Positions 15,641 to 27,207 of a stretch of DNA of 44,276 bases are shown here, piece after piece. Both the position numbers and the translations under genes were made by a program. Each line of letters begins with the position of its first letter. The stretch's first letter is position 1. The notes under the pieces are model-generated. The model saw only the letters and a program-made list of their open reading frames with translations. It was not told the DNA's origin and ran no database searches. Source of the stretch: Rhodobiaceae bacterium (GTDB lineage: Bacteria; Pseudomonadota; Alphaproteobacteria; Rhizobiales; NORP267); NCBI GenBank assembly GCA_020441905.1, contig JAGRLG010000067.1, forward strand, positions 1-44,276. Reading direction: 5' to 3'.

Positions 15641-17539
15641 ATGGCGGCCGGTTTCCTTTCTCCCGCCATGCGATTGAGCGCGGCGCGGAACATTGCCCTC
15701 GCCGTCCTCGGCGCGCTGACGGTATTCCTGCTGGCGCCGGCCCAGGCTGAGGAGGCGGCCAAAAGCTGGCGCCACGGCCTGTCGCTGCATGGCGAACTGA
15801 AATACCCTCAAGGCTTTGCCCATTTCGACTATGTCAACCCGGCCGCCCCCAAGGGCGGACTGGCCCGTCTTTCCACCATCGGCACGTTCGACAGCCTCAA
15901 CACCTTCACTTTCAAGGGGCGCTCGGCCGGGCTGGCCGGGATGATCTACGACACGCTGATGGCGCCGAGCCTCGACGAGCCGGGAAGCGAATACGGCCTG
16001 ATCGCTGAGGCAGTCTCCCACCCGGAAGATTTTTCCTCCGTCACCTACCGGCTGCGCCGCGAGGCGCGCTGGCATGATGGCAAGCCGATCACGGTGCAGG
16101 ACGTCATCTTTTCGCTCGGGGCGCTCAAGAGCGCCCACCCCTTCTACGCCGGCTACTACAAGGACGTGATTTCGGCCGAGGAAACCGGGGAGCGCGAAGT
16201 GACCTTCCGCTTCAATGTCACGGGCAACCGGGAGCTGCCGCAAATCGTCGGCCAGATGCCGGTGCTGCCGGAGCACTGGTGGACCGGCACCGCGCCCGAC
16301 GGCACCAGGCGCGACATTCAATCCACCACCCTGGAGCCTCCGCTCGGCTCGGGCGCCTATGAAATCGGCGAGGTCAAGCCGGGCCGCTCGCTGTCGGTGC
16401 GCAGGGTGGCGGACTACTGGGCCAGGGACCTCGCGGTCAATGCAGGCCAGAACAATTTCGACGAGATCCGGGTCGAGTTTTTCCGCGACGACACCATTGC
16501 CCTCGAAGCCTTCAAGGGCGACCAGTATGACTGGCGTGTCGAGAGCTCGGCCAAGAACTGGGCCACAGCCTATGATTTTGCCGCAATTCGCGACGGCCGC
16601 GTGATCCAGGAGAAGTTCGATCTGGAAAACGGCGCCGGCATGCAGGCCTTCGCCTTCAATACCAGGCGCGCCAAATTCGCCGACCGGCGGCTGCGCGAGG
16701 CCTTCAACCTTGCCTTCGACTTCGAGTGGACCAACAAGAACCTGTTCTATGGCCAGTATGTGCGCACCGGTTCCTTCTTCGCCAATTCGGAAGCCGCCGC
16801 CAGCGGCTTGCCGGGCCCGGCGGAACTGGCCCTGCTGGAGGAAGTGAAGGACCAGGTCCCGCCGGAGGTCTTCACCGGCGAATACAAGAACCCGGTCAAT
16901 GACACGGCAGGTGCCCAGCGCGCCAACCTGCGCCGCGCCCACGCCCTGCTGGAAGAAGCGGGGTGGGAAATCCGCAATGGCCAGCTCGTCAGCAAGGCCG
17001 GCGGGGAGCCGTTGAGAGTCGAGTTCCTGCTGGTTTCCCCCGCCTTCGAACGCGTTGTGCTGCCCTTTATCCGCAACCTGGAGAAACTCGGCATTTCGGC
17101 CTCGATCCGCACCGTAGACGCCTCGCAATATCAAAGCCGGCTCGATAATTTCGATTTCGATATCATCGTCGCCAGCTGGGGCCAGTCGCTGTCCCCGGGC
17201 AACGAGCAGCGCAATTACTGGTCCAGCGCCGCCGCCAAAACCAATGGCAGCCGCAATTTTGCCGGCATCGAGAACCCGGCGGTCGACTTCCTTGTCGACA
17301 AAATCATCTTCGCGCGCGACCGCGCGGAACTGATCGCGGCCTGCCGGGCGCTCGACCGGGTGCTGCTGTGGAACCATTATGTGGTGCCGCAATGGCATAT
17401 TCCCTATGAGCGCACGGCGCGCTGGAACCGCTTCGGCAAACCGGAGAAAATGCCGCAATTCTCGGTCGGCTTTCCCGCCATCTGGTGGTGGGCGGGCGAG
17501 AAAAAGGCCGCCGACAATGCCGGAGGGGGCGCCAGGTGA
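15641..17539 (+). CDS. yejA: Periplasmic peptide-binding protein, YejA-type (copy 1)
   Basis: Solute-binding protein of the SBP_bac_5 family for the YejBEF importer; E. coli YejABEF takes up peptides including microcin C. The 632 residues start with a signal peptide ending near APAQA. The mature start GLSLHGELKYPQGFAHFDYV and NPAAPKGGLARLSTIGTFDS are YejA hallmarks, as are NLAFDFEWTNKNLFYGQYVR and the late FPAIWWWAG. The start at 15641 has AAGGA unusually far upstream (13 bp); ATG at 15668 is the alternative. It is the first gene of a six-gene operon and overlaps the second binding protein gene. Confidence 0.9.
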   Translation: MAAGFLSPAMRLSAARNIALAVLGALTVFLLAPAQAEEAAKSWRHGLSLHGELKYPQGFAHFDYVNPAAPKGGLARLSTIGTFDSLNTFTFKGRSAGLAGMIYDTLMAPSLDEPGSEYGLIAEAVSHPEDFSSVTYRLRREARWHDGKPITVQDVIFSLGALKSAHPFYAGYYKDVISAEETGEREVTFRFNVTGNRELPQIVGQMPVLPEHWWTGTAPDGTRRDIQSTTLEPPLGSGAYEIGEVKPGRSLSVRRVADYWARDLAVNAGQNNFDEIRVEFFRDDTIALEAFKGDQYDWRVESSAKNWATAYDFAAIRDGRVIQEKFDLENGAGMQAFAFNTRRAKFADRRLREAFNLAFDFEWTNKNLFYGQYVRTGSFFANSEAAASGLPGPAELALLEEVKDQVPPEVFTGEYKNPVNDTAGAQRANLRRAHALLEEAGWEIRNGQLVSKAGGEPLRVEFLLVSPAFERVVLPFIRNLEKLGISASIRTVDASQYQSRLDNFDFDIIVASWGQSLSPGNEQRNYWSSAAAKTNGSRNFAGIENPAVDFLVDKIIFARDRAELIAACRALDRVLLWNHYVVPQWHIPYERTARWNRFGKPEKMPQFSVGFPAIWWWAGEKKAADNAGGGAR

Positions 17540-19368
17540 GCCGGCGCGCCGGCCGTCTCGGCGCAGTGCTGTTCCACACCGCGCTTGCGCTGATGCTGGC
17601 AAGCGGCATTGCCGGTGCCGCGCCGCGCCACGGCCTTTCCGCCTTTGGCGATTTGAAATACCCGCCCGATTTCACCCATTTCGCCTATGTGAATACGGCT
17701 GCGCCCAAGGGAGGGAGCTTCTCGCTGGTCGGCTGGGGCGGCACCACGACCTTCAACAGCCTCAACAACTACATCCTCAAGGGCGACGCGGCGCAGGGGC
17801 TGGAACTGCTGTTCGATTCGCTGATGGCACGCGCCGAGGACGAACCCGACGCCGTCTATGGCCTGGTGGCGAAAAGCGCCGACCTGTCGGCGGACGGCAA
17901 GTCGGTGACCTTCGAACTCAGACCCGAGGCGCGCTTTGCCGACGGCTCGCCGCTCACCGCCGAGGACGCCGCCTTTTCCTTCGAGGTGCTGAAGGAAAAG
18001 GGCCACCCGATCTTCCGCGAGATCCTGCGCGACGTAGCCGGGGCCGAGGTGCTGGGGCCGCATGAGCTGCGCTATCGCTTCAGCGGCGACCTGGTACGCG
18101 ACCTGCCGATGACGGTGGCGACACTGCCGATTTTTTCCCGGCGTTTCTATGAAACCCGCGCCTTCGACCAAACGACGCTGGAGCCTCCGCTCGGCTCCGG
18201 GCCCTATGCCGTCGCCGATGTGCAGCAGGGGCGCAGCATCACCTACCGGCGAAATGCCGACTACTGGGCCAGGGACCTGCCGGTCAATCGGGGCAGGTGG
18301 AACTTCGACCAGATCCGCTTCGAATATTTCCGCGACCGCACCGCGGGCATGGAAGCCTTCAAGGCCGGGGCCTACGACTTTCGCGAGGAATTTACTTCCA
18401 AGGTCTGGGCCACCGAATATGGCTTTCCCGCCGTCGCCGATGGCCGCGTCAAGCGCGAGACGCTGCCCGACCTGACACCATCGGGCACGCAGGGCTTCTT
18501 TCTCAACACCCGGCGCGCGCAATTTTCCGATGTTCGGGTGCGCGCGGCGCTGGCGCTGGCCTTCGATTTCGAATGGACCAACAAGAACCTGTTTTTCGGT
18601 CTTTATCGGCGCACCCATTCCTATTTCGAGAACTCGGGCATGAAGGCGCAAGGGGTGCCGGCGCCGGAGGAGCGCGCGCTGCTGGAATCGGTGGGCGCGG
18701 CACCGGAAATTCTCGCCGGCGAACCTGTCACCCCGGCGGTTTCCAAGGGCGACGGCAATCATCGCGCGGCGCTGAATGGCGCCCTCAAGCTGCTCGGCGC
18801 GGCCGGATGGACGGTGAAGGACGGGCACCTCACGGACGCCTCGGGCAAGCAGATGGCGCTTGAATTCCTGATGTTCGAACCCAGCTTCGAGCGTGTCATC
18901 GCACCCTATGTGCGCAACTTGGCGCGGCTCGGCATCGAGGCGAAAATGCGCATCGTCGATCCGGCGCAGTATCAGGAGCGGGTCAAGGCCTTCGATTTCG
19001 ACATCACCACCCAGCGCTATGTGATGCGGCTGACGCCGGGGGTCGAACTGCGCAGCTATTTCTCCTCCCAGGCGGCGCAAACTCCGGGCAGCCTCAACCT
19101 GTCCGGCATTGCCGACCCGGCGATCGACGCATTGATCGAAAAGGTTATCGGCGCGCGCGGCCGCGGCGAACTGACGATTGCCGCCCGCGCCCTGGACCGC
19201 ATGTTGCGGGCAGGCCATTACTGGGTGCCGCACTGGTTCAAGGCCAGCCACACCATCGCCTATTGGGACCGTTTTTCGCGCCCCGGCGCCAAGCCGGACT
19301 ATGACCGTGGAATTCTCGACACTTGGTGGTATGACGAGGACAAGGCCCGCAAGACCGGCGGGCGGTGA
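17536..19368 (+). CDS. yejA: Periplasmic peptide-binding protein, YejA-type (copy 2)
   Basis: A second SBP_bac_5 protein, clearly a paralogue of its neighbour, sharing GLSAFGDLKYPPDFTHFAYV against the same region of copy 1, LEPPLGSGPYAVADV, ADYWARDLPVN and LAFDFEWTNKNLFF. The start is GTG at 17536, which overlaps the stop of copy 1 and has GGAGGGGGC just upstream; longer in-frame starts would sit inside copy 1. The 610-residue product has a signal peptide ending near GIAGA. Overlapping translation suggests coupled expression of the two binders, which may differ in ligand. Confidence 0.9.
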   Translation: MSRRAGRLGAVLFHTALALMLASGIAGAAPRHGLSAFGDLKYPPDFTHFAYVNTAAPKGGSFSLVGWGGTTTFNSLNNYILKGDAAQGLELLFDSLMARAEDEPDAVYGLVAKSADLSADGKSVTFELRPEARFADGSPLTAEDAAFSFEVLKEKGHPIFREILRDVAGAEVLGPHELRYRFSGDLVRDLPMTVATLPIFSRRFYETRAFDQTTLEPPLGSGPYAVADVQQGRSITYRRNADYWARDLPVNRGRWNFDQIRFEYFRDRTAGMEAFKAGAYDFREEFTSKVWATEYGFPAVADGRVKRETLPDLTPSGTQGFFLNTRRAQFSDVRVRAALALAFDFEWTNKNLFFGLYRRTHSYFENSGMKAQGVPAPEERALLESVGAAPEILAGEPVTPAVSKGDGNHRAALNGALKLLGAAGWTVKDGHLTDASGKQMALEFLMFEPSFERVIAPYVRNLARLGIEAKMRIVDPAQYQERVKAFDFDITTQRYVMRLTPGVELRSYFSSQAAQTPGSLNLSGIADPAIDALIEKVIGARGRGELTIAARALDRMLRAGHYWVPHWFKASHTIAYWDRFSRPGAKPDYDRGILDTWWYDEDKARKTGGR

Positions 19369-19385
19369 TTTGAGGGGATTGCCGG

Positions 19386-20498
19386 TTGGCTGCCTATATT
19401 TTCAGGCGTCTGCTCTTGATGATCCCGACCATTCTCGGGATCATGCTGGTTTCGTTCGCCATCGTGCAATTCGCGCCCGGCGGGCCGGTGGAGCGGGTGA
19501 TCGCCCAGCTCACCGGAAGCGACGTTGCCGCCACCGCGCGCATCGGCGGGGGAGCCGGCGAAGCGGCGCGGGCTGGGGGCGGCGCGGCAGCCGGGGCGGC
19601 GGGCGATGTCAGCTCCAAGTATCGCGGCGCCCAGGGCCTCGACCCGGAATTCATCAAGAGCCTGGAAAAGCAGTTCGGCTTCGACAAGCCGGCCCATGAG
19701 CGCTTCGCGCTGATGCTGTGGAACTATATCCGCTTCGATTTCGGGACGAGTTATTTTCGCGATATCTCGGTGCTGGAGCTGATCGCGGAAAAACTCCCGG
19801 TTTCGATTTCGCTGGGGCTGTGGATGACGCTGCTGTCCTACGGCATCTCGATCCCGCTCGGCATCGCCAAGGCGGTGCGCGACGGCACCCGTTTCGACGT
19901 CTGGACCTCGGCGGTGGTGGTCATCGGCTATGCCATACCCGGATTCCTGTTCGCGGTGCTGCTGATCGTGCTGTTCGCCGGCGGCACCTTCCTCGACTGG
20001 TTTCCCCTGCGCGGCCTGACCTCGGACAACTGGGCCGACCTGTCCTGGTGGAGCAAGGTGCTCGACTATTTCTGGCACATCGCCCTGCCGCTGATCTCGA
20101 TGGCGCTGGGCGCCTTCGCCACCACCACCCTGCTGACCAAGAATTCCTTTCTCGACGAGATCCGCAAGCACTACGTGCTGACCGCGCGGGCCAAGGGCCT
20201 GTCGCAGCGCGAGGTGCTTTACGGCCATGTCTTCCGCAATGCCATGCTGATCGTCATCGCCGGCTTTCCCGGCGCCTTCATCTCCGCCTTCTTCACCGGC
20301 TCGCTGCTGATCGAAACCATCTTCTCGCTCGACGGGCTGGGCCTGCTGTCGTTCGAATCCATCGTCAACCGCGACTATCCGGTGGTCTTCGCCAATCTGT
20401 TCATCTTTTCGCTGATGGGACTGGCGATCAATCTGATCAGCGATCTCACCTATACCTGGATCGATCCCAGGATCGATTTCGAGCGGCGGGACGTCTAG
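19386..20498 (+). CDS. yejB: Peptide ABC transporter permease YejB
   Basis: Inner-membrane permease of the dipeptide/oligopeptide (DppB-like) class. The 370-residue protein starts [19 protein letters not shown] and has about six membrane segments. An Ala/Gly-rich periplasmic insert lies at about 43-75, and the cytoplasmic EAA loop [20 protein letters not shown] binds the ATPase. The start codon is TTG at 19386 with GAGGGG upstream, 17 bp after the second binding protein. The C-terminal [17 protein letters not shown] is typical of YejB. Confidence 0.94.
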   Translation: MAAYIFRRLLLMIPTILGIMLVSFAIVQFAPGGPVERVIAQLTGSDVAATARIGGGAGEAARAGGGAAAGAAGDVSSKYRGAQGLDPEFIKSLEKQFGFDKPAHERFALMLWNYIRFDFGTSYFRDISVLELIAEKLPVSISLGLWMTLLSYGISIPLGIAKAVRDGTRFDVWTSAVVVIGYAIPGFLFAVLLIVLFAGGTFLDWFPLRGLTSDNWADLSWWSKVLDYFWHIALPLISMALGAFATTTLLTKNSFLDEIRKHYVLTARAKGLSQREVLYGHVFRNAMLIVIAGFPGAFISAFFTGSLLIETIFSLDGLGLLSFESIVNRDYPVVFANLFIFSLMGLAINLISDLTYTWIDPRIDFERRDV

Positions 20499-20501
20499 GC
20501 C

Positions 20502-21580
20502 ATGGAACGCGAAACCGATCCCGCCCCCAAGGCGGCGGCGCAGACCGGGCGGCGGCGCTTCCTGTCGCCGATCAACGCCCGGCGCTGGGACCTGTTCTGC
20601 GCCAACAGGCGCGGCTTCTGGTCGCTGTGGATCTTCCTTCTGCTGTTCCTCGTCACGCTGTTTTCCGAATTCATCGCCAATGACAAGCCGCTGCTGATCC
20701 GCTTCGACGGCGCCTATTACATGCCGGTGTTGCAGTCCTACGCGGAAACCGAATTCGGCGGCGAATTCGAAACGGAAGCCGATTACCGCGACCCCTTCGT
20801 CCAGGACCTGATCGTGCAAAAGGACGGCTGGATGGTGTGGCCGCCGATCCGTTATTCCTACGACACCATCAATCTCGACCTGCCCGTTCCCGCTCCGGCG
20901 CCGCCGTCGGGCGAGAACTGGCTCGGCACCGACGACCAGGGCCGCGACGTGGTGGCGCGGCTGTTCTACGGCTTCCGGATCTCGGTGCTGTTCGGCCTGG
21001 CGCTGACCCTGGTGTCGTCTCTGGTCGGGGTCGTCGCCGGCGCCGTGCAGGGCTATTTCGGCGGCTGGGTCGATCTCATCTTCCAGCGATTCATCGAGAT
21101 ATGGACCTCGATCCCGGCGCTCTATCTGCTGATCATCATCGCGTCGGTGGTGGCGCCCAATTTCTGGATCCTGCTCGGTATCCTGCTGCTGTTCTCCTGG
21201 GTGGCGCTGGTCGGCGTGGTGAGGGCGGAATTCCTGCGCGGGCGCAATTTCGAATATATCAACGCGGCCCGCGCGCTGGGGCGCTCCAACGGCGCCATCA
21301 TGTTCAAGCACCTCCTTCCCAATGCCATGGTGGCGACGCTGACCTTCATGCCCTTCATCCTCAATGGCTCGATCACGACGCTGACCTCGCTCGACTTTCT
21401 CGGCTTCGGCCTGCCGCCGGGCTCGCCATCGCTGGGCGAATTGCTGGCCCAGGGCAAGTCCAACCTGCAGGCGCCATGGCTCGGCATCACCGGGTTCCTG
21501 GTCATCGCCACCATGCTGTCGCTGCTGATTTTCATCGGCGAGGCGGTGCGCGACGCCTTCGACCCGAGAAAGACCTTCAA

Positions 21581-21584
<4 letters not shown>
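20502..21584 (+). CDS. yejE: Peptide ABC transporter permease YejE
   Basis: Second inner-membrane permease of the importer (DppC-like class), 360 residues. It has the YejE N-terminal INARRWDLFCANRRGFWSLW, a first membrane segment, a periplasmic section with GENWLGTDDQGRDVVARLFY, and the EAA loop AARALGRSNGAIMFKHLLPN. It begins 3 bp after the yejB stop and its own stop overlaps the yejF start by 4 bp, so translation is coupled. Confidence 0.95.
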
Positions 21585-23230
<1,646 letters not shown>

Positions 23231-23240
23231 AGGAAACACC

Positions 23241-24182
23241 ATGGCGCTGCTGGTCGCCTTGAGCGAATTGCCCCAGGAAAAATGGGCGGCGCGCCTGGAG
23301 GTGGAAGCACCCGGCCTCGAAGTGCGCAGATGGCCCCATGCGGGCCGGCGCGAGGACATCGAATTCGCGCTGGTGTGGAAGCCGCCGGCCGGGCTGCTGA
23401 GCAGCCTGCCCGCCCTGAAAGCCATCTTTTCGCTTGGCGCCGGCGTTGACCATATCCTGGAAGATCCCCACCTGCCCGACGTGCCGATCGTGCGCTTCGT
23501 CGACCCCGACCTGACCCAGCGCATGGTCGAATATGTGGCGCTGCATGTGCTGTTCCATCACCGCCAGATGTTCGCCTATATCGAGCAGCAGGCGCGCGGC
23601 GAATGGAACGATCTGCGCCAGGCTGCCGCCGGCAGGGTCGGTGTCGGCGTCATGGGACTGGGCGAGCTTGGCGGCGCGGCGGCAAGGCAGCTCGCTGCCC
23701 TCGGCTTCAAGGTCGCCGGATGGAGCGCCAGCCGGCACACCATGGACGGCATAGAGTGTTTCGCCGGGCCGGAAGGCCTCGACGCCTTTCTGGCCCGCAG
23801 CGAGATCCTGGTGTGCCTGCTGCCGCTGACGGCCCAAACCCGCGGCATGCTCGACCACCGGCTGTTTGAAAAACTGTCGCCCGACGGTCCGCTCGGCGGT
23901 CCGGTGCTGATCAATGCCGGGCGCGGCGGCCTGCATGTCGAGGCCGATATTGTGGCGGCGCTGGAGGCGGGCCTGCTCAAGGGTGCCAGCCTCGATGTCT
24001 TCGAGGACGAACCGCTGCCGCGTTCAAGCCCGTTATGGCGCCACCCCCGCGTGCTGGTGACGCCGCATTGCGCCTCGGTGACGGCGCCCTACGCGGTCTG
24101 CACGAGCGTCGCCGAGCAGATCGCCCGCTTCGAGGCCGGCGCACCGCTTGCCAATGTGATCGACCGCGAGCGCGGCTATTGA
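23241..24182 (+). CDS. ghrA: Glyoxylate/hydroxypyruvate reductase A-like dehydrogenase
   Basis: A D-isomer-specific 2-hydroxyacid dehydrogenase of the GhrA type, which reduces glyoxylate and hydroxypyruvate with NAD(P)H. The 313 residues contain the Rossmann motif GLGELG (139-144), and the catalytic triad is predicted as Arg228 (INAGRGG), Glu257 (DVFEDEPLP) and His276 (TPHCAS). FSLGAGVDHIL and DLTQRMVEYV are family features. It starts 10 bp after yejF with GAGG upstream and so belongs to the transporter operon. Substrate preference cannot be read from sequence. Confidence 0.88.
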   Translation: MALLVALSELPQEKWAARLEVEAPGLEVRRWPHAGRREDIEFALVWKPPAGLLSSLPALKAIFSLGAGVDHILEDPHLPDVPIVRFVDPDLTQRMVEYVALHVLFHHRQMFAYIEQQARGEWNDLRQAAAGRVGVGVMGLGELGGAAARQLAALGFKVAGWSASRHTMDGIECFAGPEGLDAFLARSEILVCLLPLTAQTRGMLDHRLFEKLSPDGPLGGPVLINAGRGGLHVEADIVAALEAGLLKGASLDVFEDEPLPRSSPLWRHPRVLVTPHCASVTAPYAVCTSVAEQIARFEAGAPLANVIDRERGY

Positions 24183-24185
24183 TCC

Positions 24186-25043
24186 TCAGCTTCTGAAGAG
24201 GCGGCGAATCGCGCGGACCTCCAGCCCGGCGGCGGCGATGCGCGCCACCGCCGCGTCCTGTGGTTCGCGCACCACCATCATGTGGTGGGCATTGGCATGG
24301 ACCAGCATGCCCGCTCCGGCGGCGATGGCGACATGGCCGCGCCAGAATATGAGGTCGCCGCGCGCCACCTCGTCGAGCCGGCCAGGATCGACAGGCTCGC
24401 CCAACTCGTTCTGCTGCATGTCGCTGTCGCGCGGACAAGCGATGGCGCAGGCGGCGAGCGCCATCTGCACCAGGGCCGAACAATCGAGGCCGAGGCTCGA
24501 GCGCCCGCCCCACAGATAGGGCGTGCCGACGAAGCGCTCGGCAATGGCGACGAAGTCGTTCTCGGCCTGCGGCAGCGCGCACAGGTGCCGCGCCGTCATG
24601 TATCCGGAACCGGCAAGACGGGCGAAACCGCCCTCCACCGCTTCGACCGCGACAAGGCTGTTCATCGACAACAGGTCGAGCGGCGGCACCTTGATATCGG
24701 GGCCGGGATAGAGATAGCTGCGCAGGGCACCGACGCGGTGGGTCGGCGCCAGCCCGGGAGCGCCGAGCGCGGAGGCGGCGAGATAGCCGACATAGCCATC
24801 GCTCGCCAATTGGCCCCAGGCCCAGCCCTCGCGCTCCTCGAACACGGTGAAGGTTTCGCCAAACAGGGCCTCGCTGGTGAAGGATCCGCCGGGATCGGGC
24901 GCGGCGCGCAGCGGCGACTGGCCGCAAACGACGCGCATTTCCCTTCCCTCGACATAGCGGGCAGATGGAACCTTGCCGCGCAGGCTTGCGGCGGCGAGGT
25001 CGGAGCGCCAGGGGTGGCGGCGGGGATCGGGGGCCTCGCTCAT
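24186..25043 (-). CDS. NlpC/P60 cysteine peptidase with SH3 domains
   Basis: Predicted peptidase that cleaves cell-wall peptides such as gamma-D-Glu-diaminopimelate bonds. The 285-residue protein has no signal peptide. Two bacterial SH3-like regions (about 36-95 and 105-155) precede an NlpC/P60 domain with catalytic Cys188 (LGLDCSALVQ), His237 (RGHVAIA) and His249 (LVHANAHH). It overlaps the MarR gene by 4 bp (ATGA) and lies in the aminopeptidase gene group, which suggests intracellular trimming of imported peptides or muropeptides. Its stop is 3 bp from that of the convergent ghrA. Confidence 0.9.
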   Translation of the reverse strand: MSEAPDPRRHPWRSDLAAASLRGKVPSARYVEGREMRVVCGQSPLRAAPDPGGSFTSEALFGETFTVFEEREGWAWGQLASDGYVGYLAASALGAPGLAPTHRVGALRSYLYPGPDIKVPPLDLLSMNSLVAVEAVEGGFARLAGSGYMTARHLCALPQAENDFVAIAERFVGTPYLWGGRSSLGLDCSALVQMALAACAIACPRDSDMQQNELGEPVDPGRLDEVARGDLIFWRGHVAIAAGAGMLVHANAHHMMVVREPQDAAVARIAAAGLEVRAIRRLFRS

Positions 25044-25390
25044 GCCGGCATGGCGCGGGCGCAGCGAGCGATGACATCGCCCAGATTTTCAAGATAGAGC
25101 GCGCCGGCGACGGTGCGCTGGACCAGGACATTGCGCCTGTCGGCATCGTCGCGGCGGCGGGCCACCAGGCCAAGAGCGCCCATGGTATCGAGAGCACGGG
25201 TAATGACCGGCTTGGTGACACCGAGCTTTTGGGCAAGGCCGCGCACGGTGTGGGGCGGGCGCTCCAGATAGATGGTCAGCAGGATCGCAAGCTGGCGCAT
25301 GTTGAGATCGGGCGCCTCGTCGCGGACCAGCATCAGATTGACGTCATGCATGAGCTGCATCGCCTGACCGGGCTGCAATTCTATTGCCAT
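25040..25390 (-). CDS. Small MarR-type winged-helix regulator
   Basis: A short winged-helix protein (116 residues from the chosen start) with DLNMRQLAILLTIYLERPPH, the recognition helix region HTVRGLAQKLGVTKPVITRA and the wing LVARRRDDADRRNVLVQRT, as in MarR-family regulators. The ATG at 25390 is preceded by GGGAGAGG; an ATG at 25432 would add 14 residues. It overlaps the peptidase gene start and follows the aminopeptidase gene by 135 bp. No operator is obvious. The short N-terminus, compared with full MarR dimers, leaves dimerisation uncertain. Confidence 0.82.
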   Translation of the reverse strand: MAIELQPGQAMQLMHDVNLMLVRDEAPDLNMRQLAILLTIYLERPPHTVRGLAQKLGVTKPVITRALDTMGALGLVARRRDDADRRNVLVQRTVAGALYLENLGDVIARCARAMPA

Positions 25391-25525
25391 CCTCTCCCGC
25401 GCTCCCGCGCATTCGTTTCGGATGCGTTTCATCCTAGCCGGGCGGCGGATCGGCGGAAAGACAATCGTCGCGTCATGGCTAACGCGCAGGCGGCCGCCAC
25501 CGGGCAGCCGGATCACCAAACCGGC

Positions 25526-26908
25526 TCAAGCGTAATAGCGGTCGCAGATCAAGGCATAGAGCGCCCGGATTGCCTGGGCCTCGCCGCCCTTGGGCCGGGC
25601 GGGGCGGCATTCGGGATTCCAGCCAAAGATGTCGAAATGCACCCAGCTTCCTGCCTGCTCGACGAAGCGGTCGAGAAACAGGGCGGCGGTGATGGCGCCG
25701 GCAAAGCCGTCATTGCTGACATTGTTGATGTCGGCAATGGACGAATCGAGCCGGGCGCCATAGGGACGCCACAAGGGCAGGCGCCACATCGGATCGGCGG
25801 CATGGGCCGCCTTGTGGTTGAGTTCGGCGGCCAGCGCCGAATCGTCGGTGAAAAAAGCCGGCAGATCGGGACCCAGCGCCACCCGAGCGGCGCCGGTCAG
25901 GGTCGCCAGGTCGATCAGGAGATCGGGTTTTTCCTCGTCCGCGAGCGCCAGTGCGTCGGCCAGAATCAACCGTCCTTCGGCATCGGTGTTGCCGATCTCG
26001 ACAGAAAGCCCCTTGCGGCTGGCATAGACATCGCCGGGCCTGAAGGCGCCACCGGACACGGCATTCTCGACCGCAGGCACGATCAGGCGCAGACGCAGCG
26101 GCAGTTCCGCATCCATGATCATGCGCGCCAGTGCCATGGCATTGGCGGCACCGCCCATGTCTTTCTTCATCAGCAACATGCCAGCGGACGTCTTGAGGTC
26201 CAGCCCGCCGCTGTCAAAACACACGCCCTTGCCGACCAGCGTGACCTTGGGCGCCCGCACCGGACCCCAGCGCATATCGATCAGGCGCGGCGCCTGGGCC
26301 GAAGCCCGGCCCACCGCATGAACCAGCGGAAAACCCTTGGCCAGCAGGGCATCGCCGCGGATGACCGAAATCCTGGCGCCATAGGCCTTGGCTAGGTCGC
26401 GCGCGGCGGCTTCAAGGGCCGCCGGCCCCATATCGTTGGCCGGGGTATTGATGAGATCGCGGGCGAGGAAGACGCTTGTCGCCATGCGGGTTACGTGCGC
26501 GCCGTCGGCGCCGGCGGGCAGCACCAGCTGGGCCTGTCTGGTATCCTTCTGGCGGTAACGCGAAAAGGCATAGGTGCCGAGCACCCAGCCCAGCGCCGCC
26601 ATTTCTCCATTCTGCGGCGCCGGGTCGAGCCGGTAGCGGCCGGCGGGAAGGCGCGCCGGCAAGCAGCCGCACAGCAGGGGGTCGGGGTTCGGGCCGCCAA
26701 GGCCAAGCAGAACCGCCTCCAGATTGCCCTTGGCGTTGGGTACGAGGCCGATTTCGCCGCTGGCGGCCGAAAACCCGGAAACGTGGGCCCATTTGGCGAT
26801 AAAGCGCGGGAAGCCCTCCAGCACGCCCTTCATCCGGTTCGGGCAAACGCTAATGATGGGCACTGCGCGGGCCCGCCCGGCGGTTGTCAGCGCGCTGTGC
26901 AGCGGCAT
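25526..26908 (-). CDS. Leucyl aminopeptidase family protein (M17)
   Basis: A two-metal cytosolic aminopeptidase that removes N-terminal residues from peptides. The 460-residue product has an N-terminal domain and the M17 catalytic domain, with metal-ligand motifs KGVCFDSGG (about 227-235), MKKDMGGAAN and the family signature NTDAEGRLILADAL (from 307). The ATG at 26908 is preferred to a TTG at 26956 that would add 16 residues, because a purine-rich GAAGAGAG precedes it. With the NlpC/P60 protein and the upstream peptide importer it forms a plausible peptide-salvage neighbourhood. Confidence 0.92.
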   Translation of the reverse strand: MPLHSALTTAGRARAVPIISVCPNRMKGVLEGFPRFIAKWAHVSGFSAASGEIGLVPNAKGNLEAVLLGLGGPNPDPLLCGCLPARLPAGRYRLDPAPQNGEMAALGWVLGTYAFSRYRQKDTRQAQLVLPAGADGAHVTRMATSVFLARDLINTPANDMGPAALEAAARDLAKAYGARISVIRGDALLAKGFPLVHAVGRASAQAPRLIDMRWGPVRAPKVTLVGKGVCFDSGGLDLKTSAGMLLMKKDMGGAANAMALARMIMDAELPLRLRLIVPAVENAVSGGAFRPGDVYASRKGLSVEIGNTDAEGRLILADALALADEEKPDLLIDLATLTGAARVALGPDLPAFFTDDSALAAELNHKAAHAADPMWRLPLWRPYGARLDSSIADINNVSNDGFAGAITAALFLDRFVEQAGSWVHFDIFGWNPECRPARPKGGEAQAIRALYALICDRYYA

Positions 26909-27008
26909 ATCCCGATCTCTCTTCAAGCCATCCGCCCCCTTCGTGCTGTCAGGCAAATCTCACCATGACGTTAGGGTAGTTAACATCGATTCGCCTCCCA
27001 CGCACCTT

Positions 27009-27053
27009 CCAGCAAAGTGTAGGCCAGCAAAGTGCAGGCCAGCAAAGCGAAGG
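27009..27053. repeat. Three 15-bp tandem copies between pepA-like gene and tadD
   Basis: CCAGCAAAGTGTAGG, CCAGCAAAGTGCAGG and CCAGCAAAGCGAAGG lie head to tail. They sit in the 299-bp divergent gap (26909-27207), upstream of the CtrA-like motifs of tadD. Apart from these repeats and motifs I see no gene in that gap. Confidence 0.88.
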
Positions 27054-27092
27054 CTGCGCGAGATATGCGCGCAGCATGGAACGCGCCGGGGA

Positions 27093-27124
27093 TTAACCGG
27101 TCATTAGGGTTAATGATTTGTTGA
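27093..27124 (+). promoter_or_regulatory. Two CtrA-like motifs upstream of tadD
   Basis: TTAACCGGTCATTAG (27093-27107) and TTAATGATTTGTTGA (27110-27124) each match TTAA-N7-TTAA with one mismatch. TTAACC-N9-GGTTAA (27093-27113) is also a perfect inverted repeat. They end about 85 bp before the tadD start. CtrA control is inferred from the consensus. Confidence 0.5.
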
Positions 27125-27207
27125 CGGATCGCGGCGCATCTTGGGGGCCAATCGAAGCACGAACCGGTTGCCGCCCCGGCCTGGGGCCGCAGCCGCAGGA
27201 GCATGGC

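Noticed and set aside
26969..26985. TTAACTACCCTAA as a CtrA site for the aminopeptidase gene
   Set aside because: The half-sites are five bases apart, not seven.
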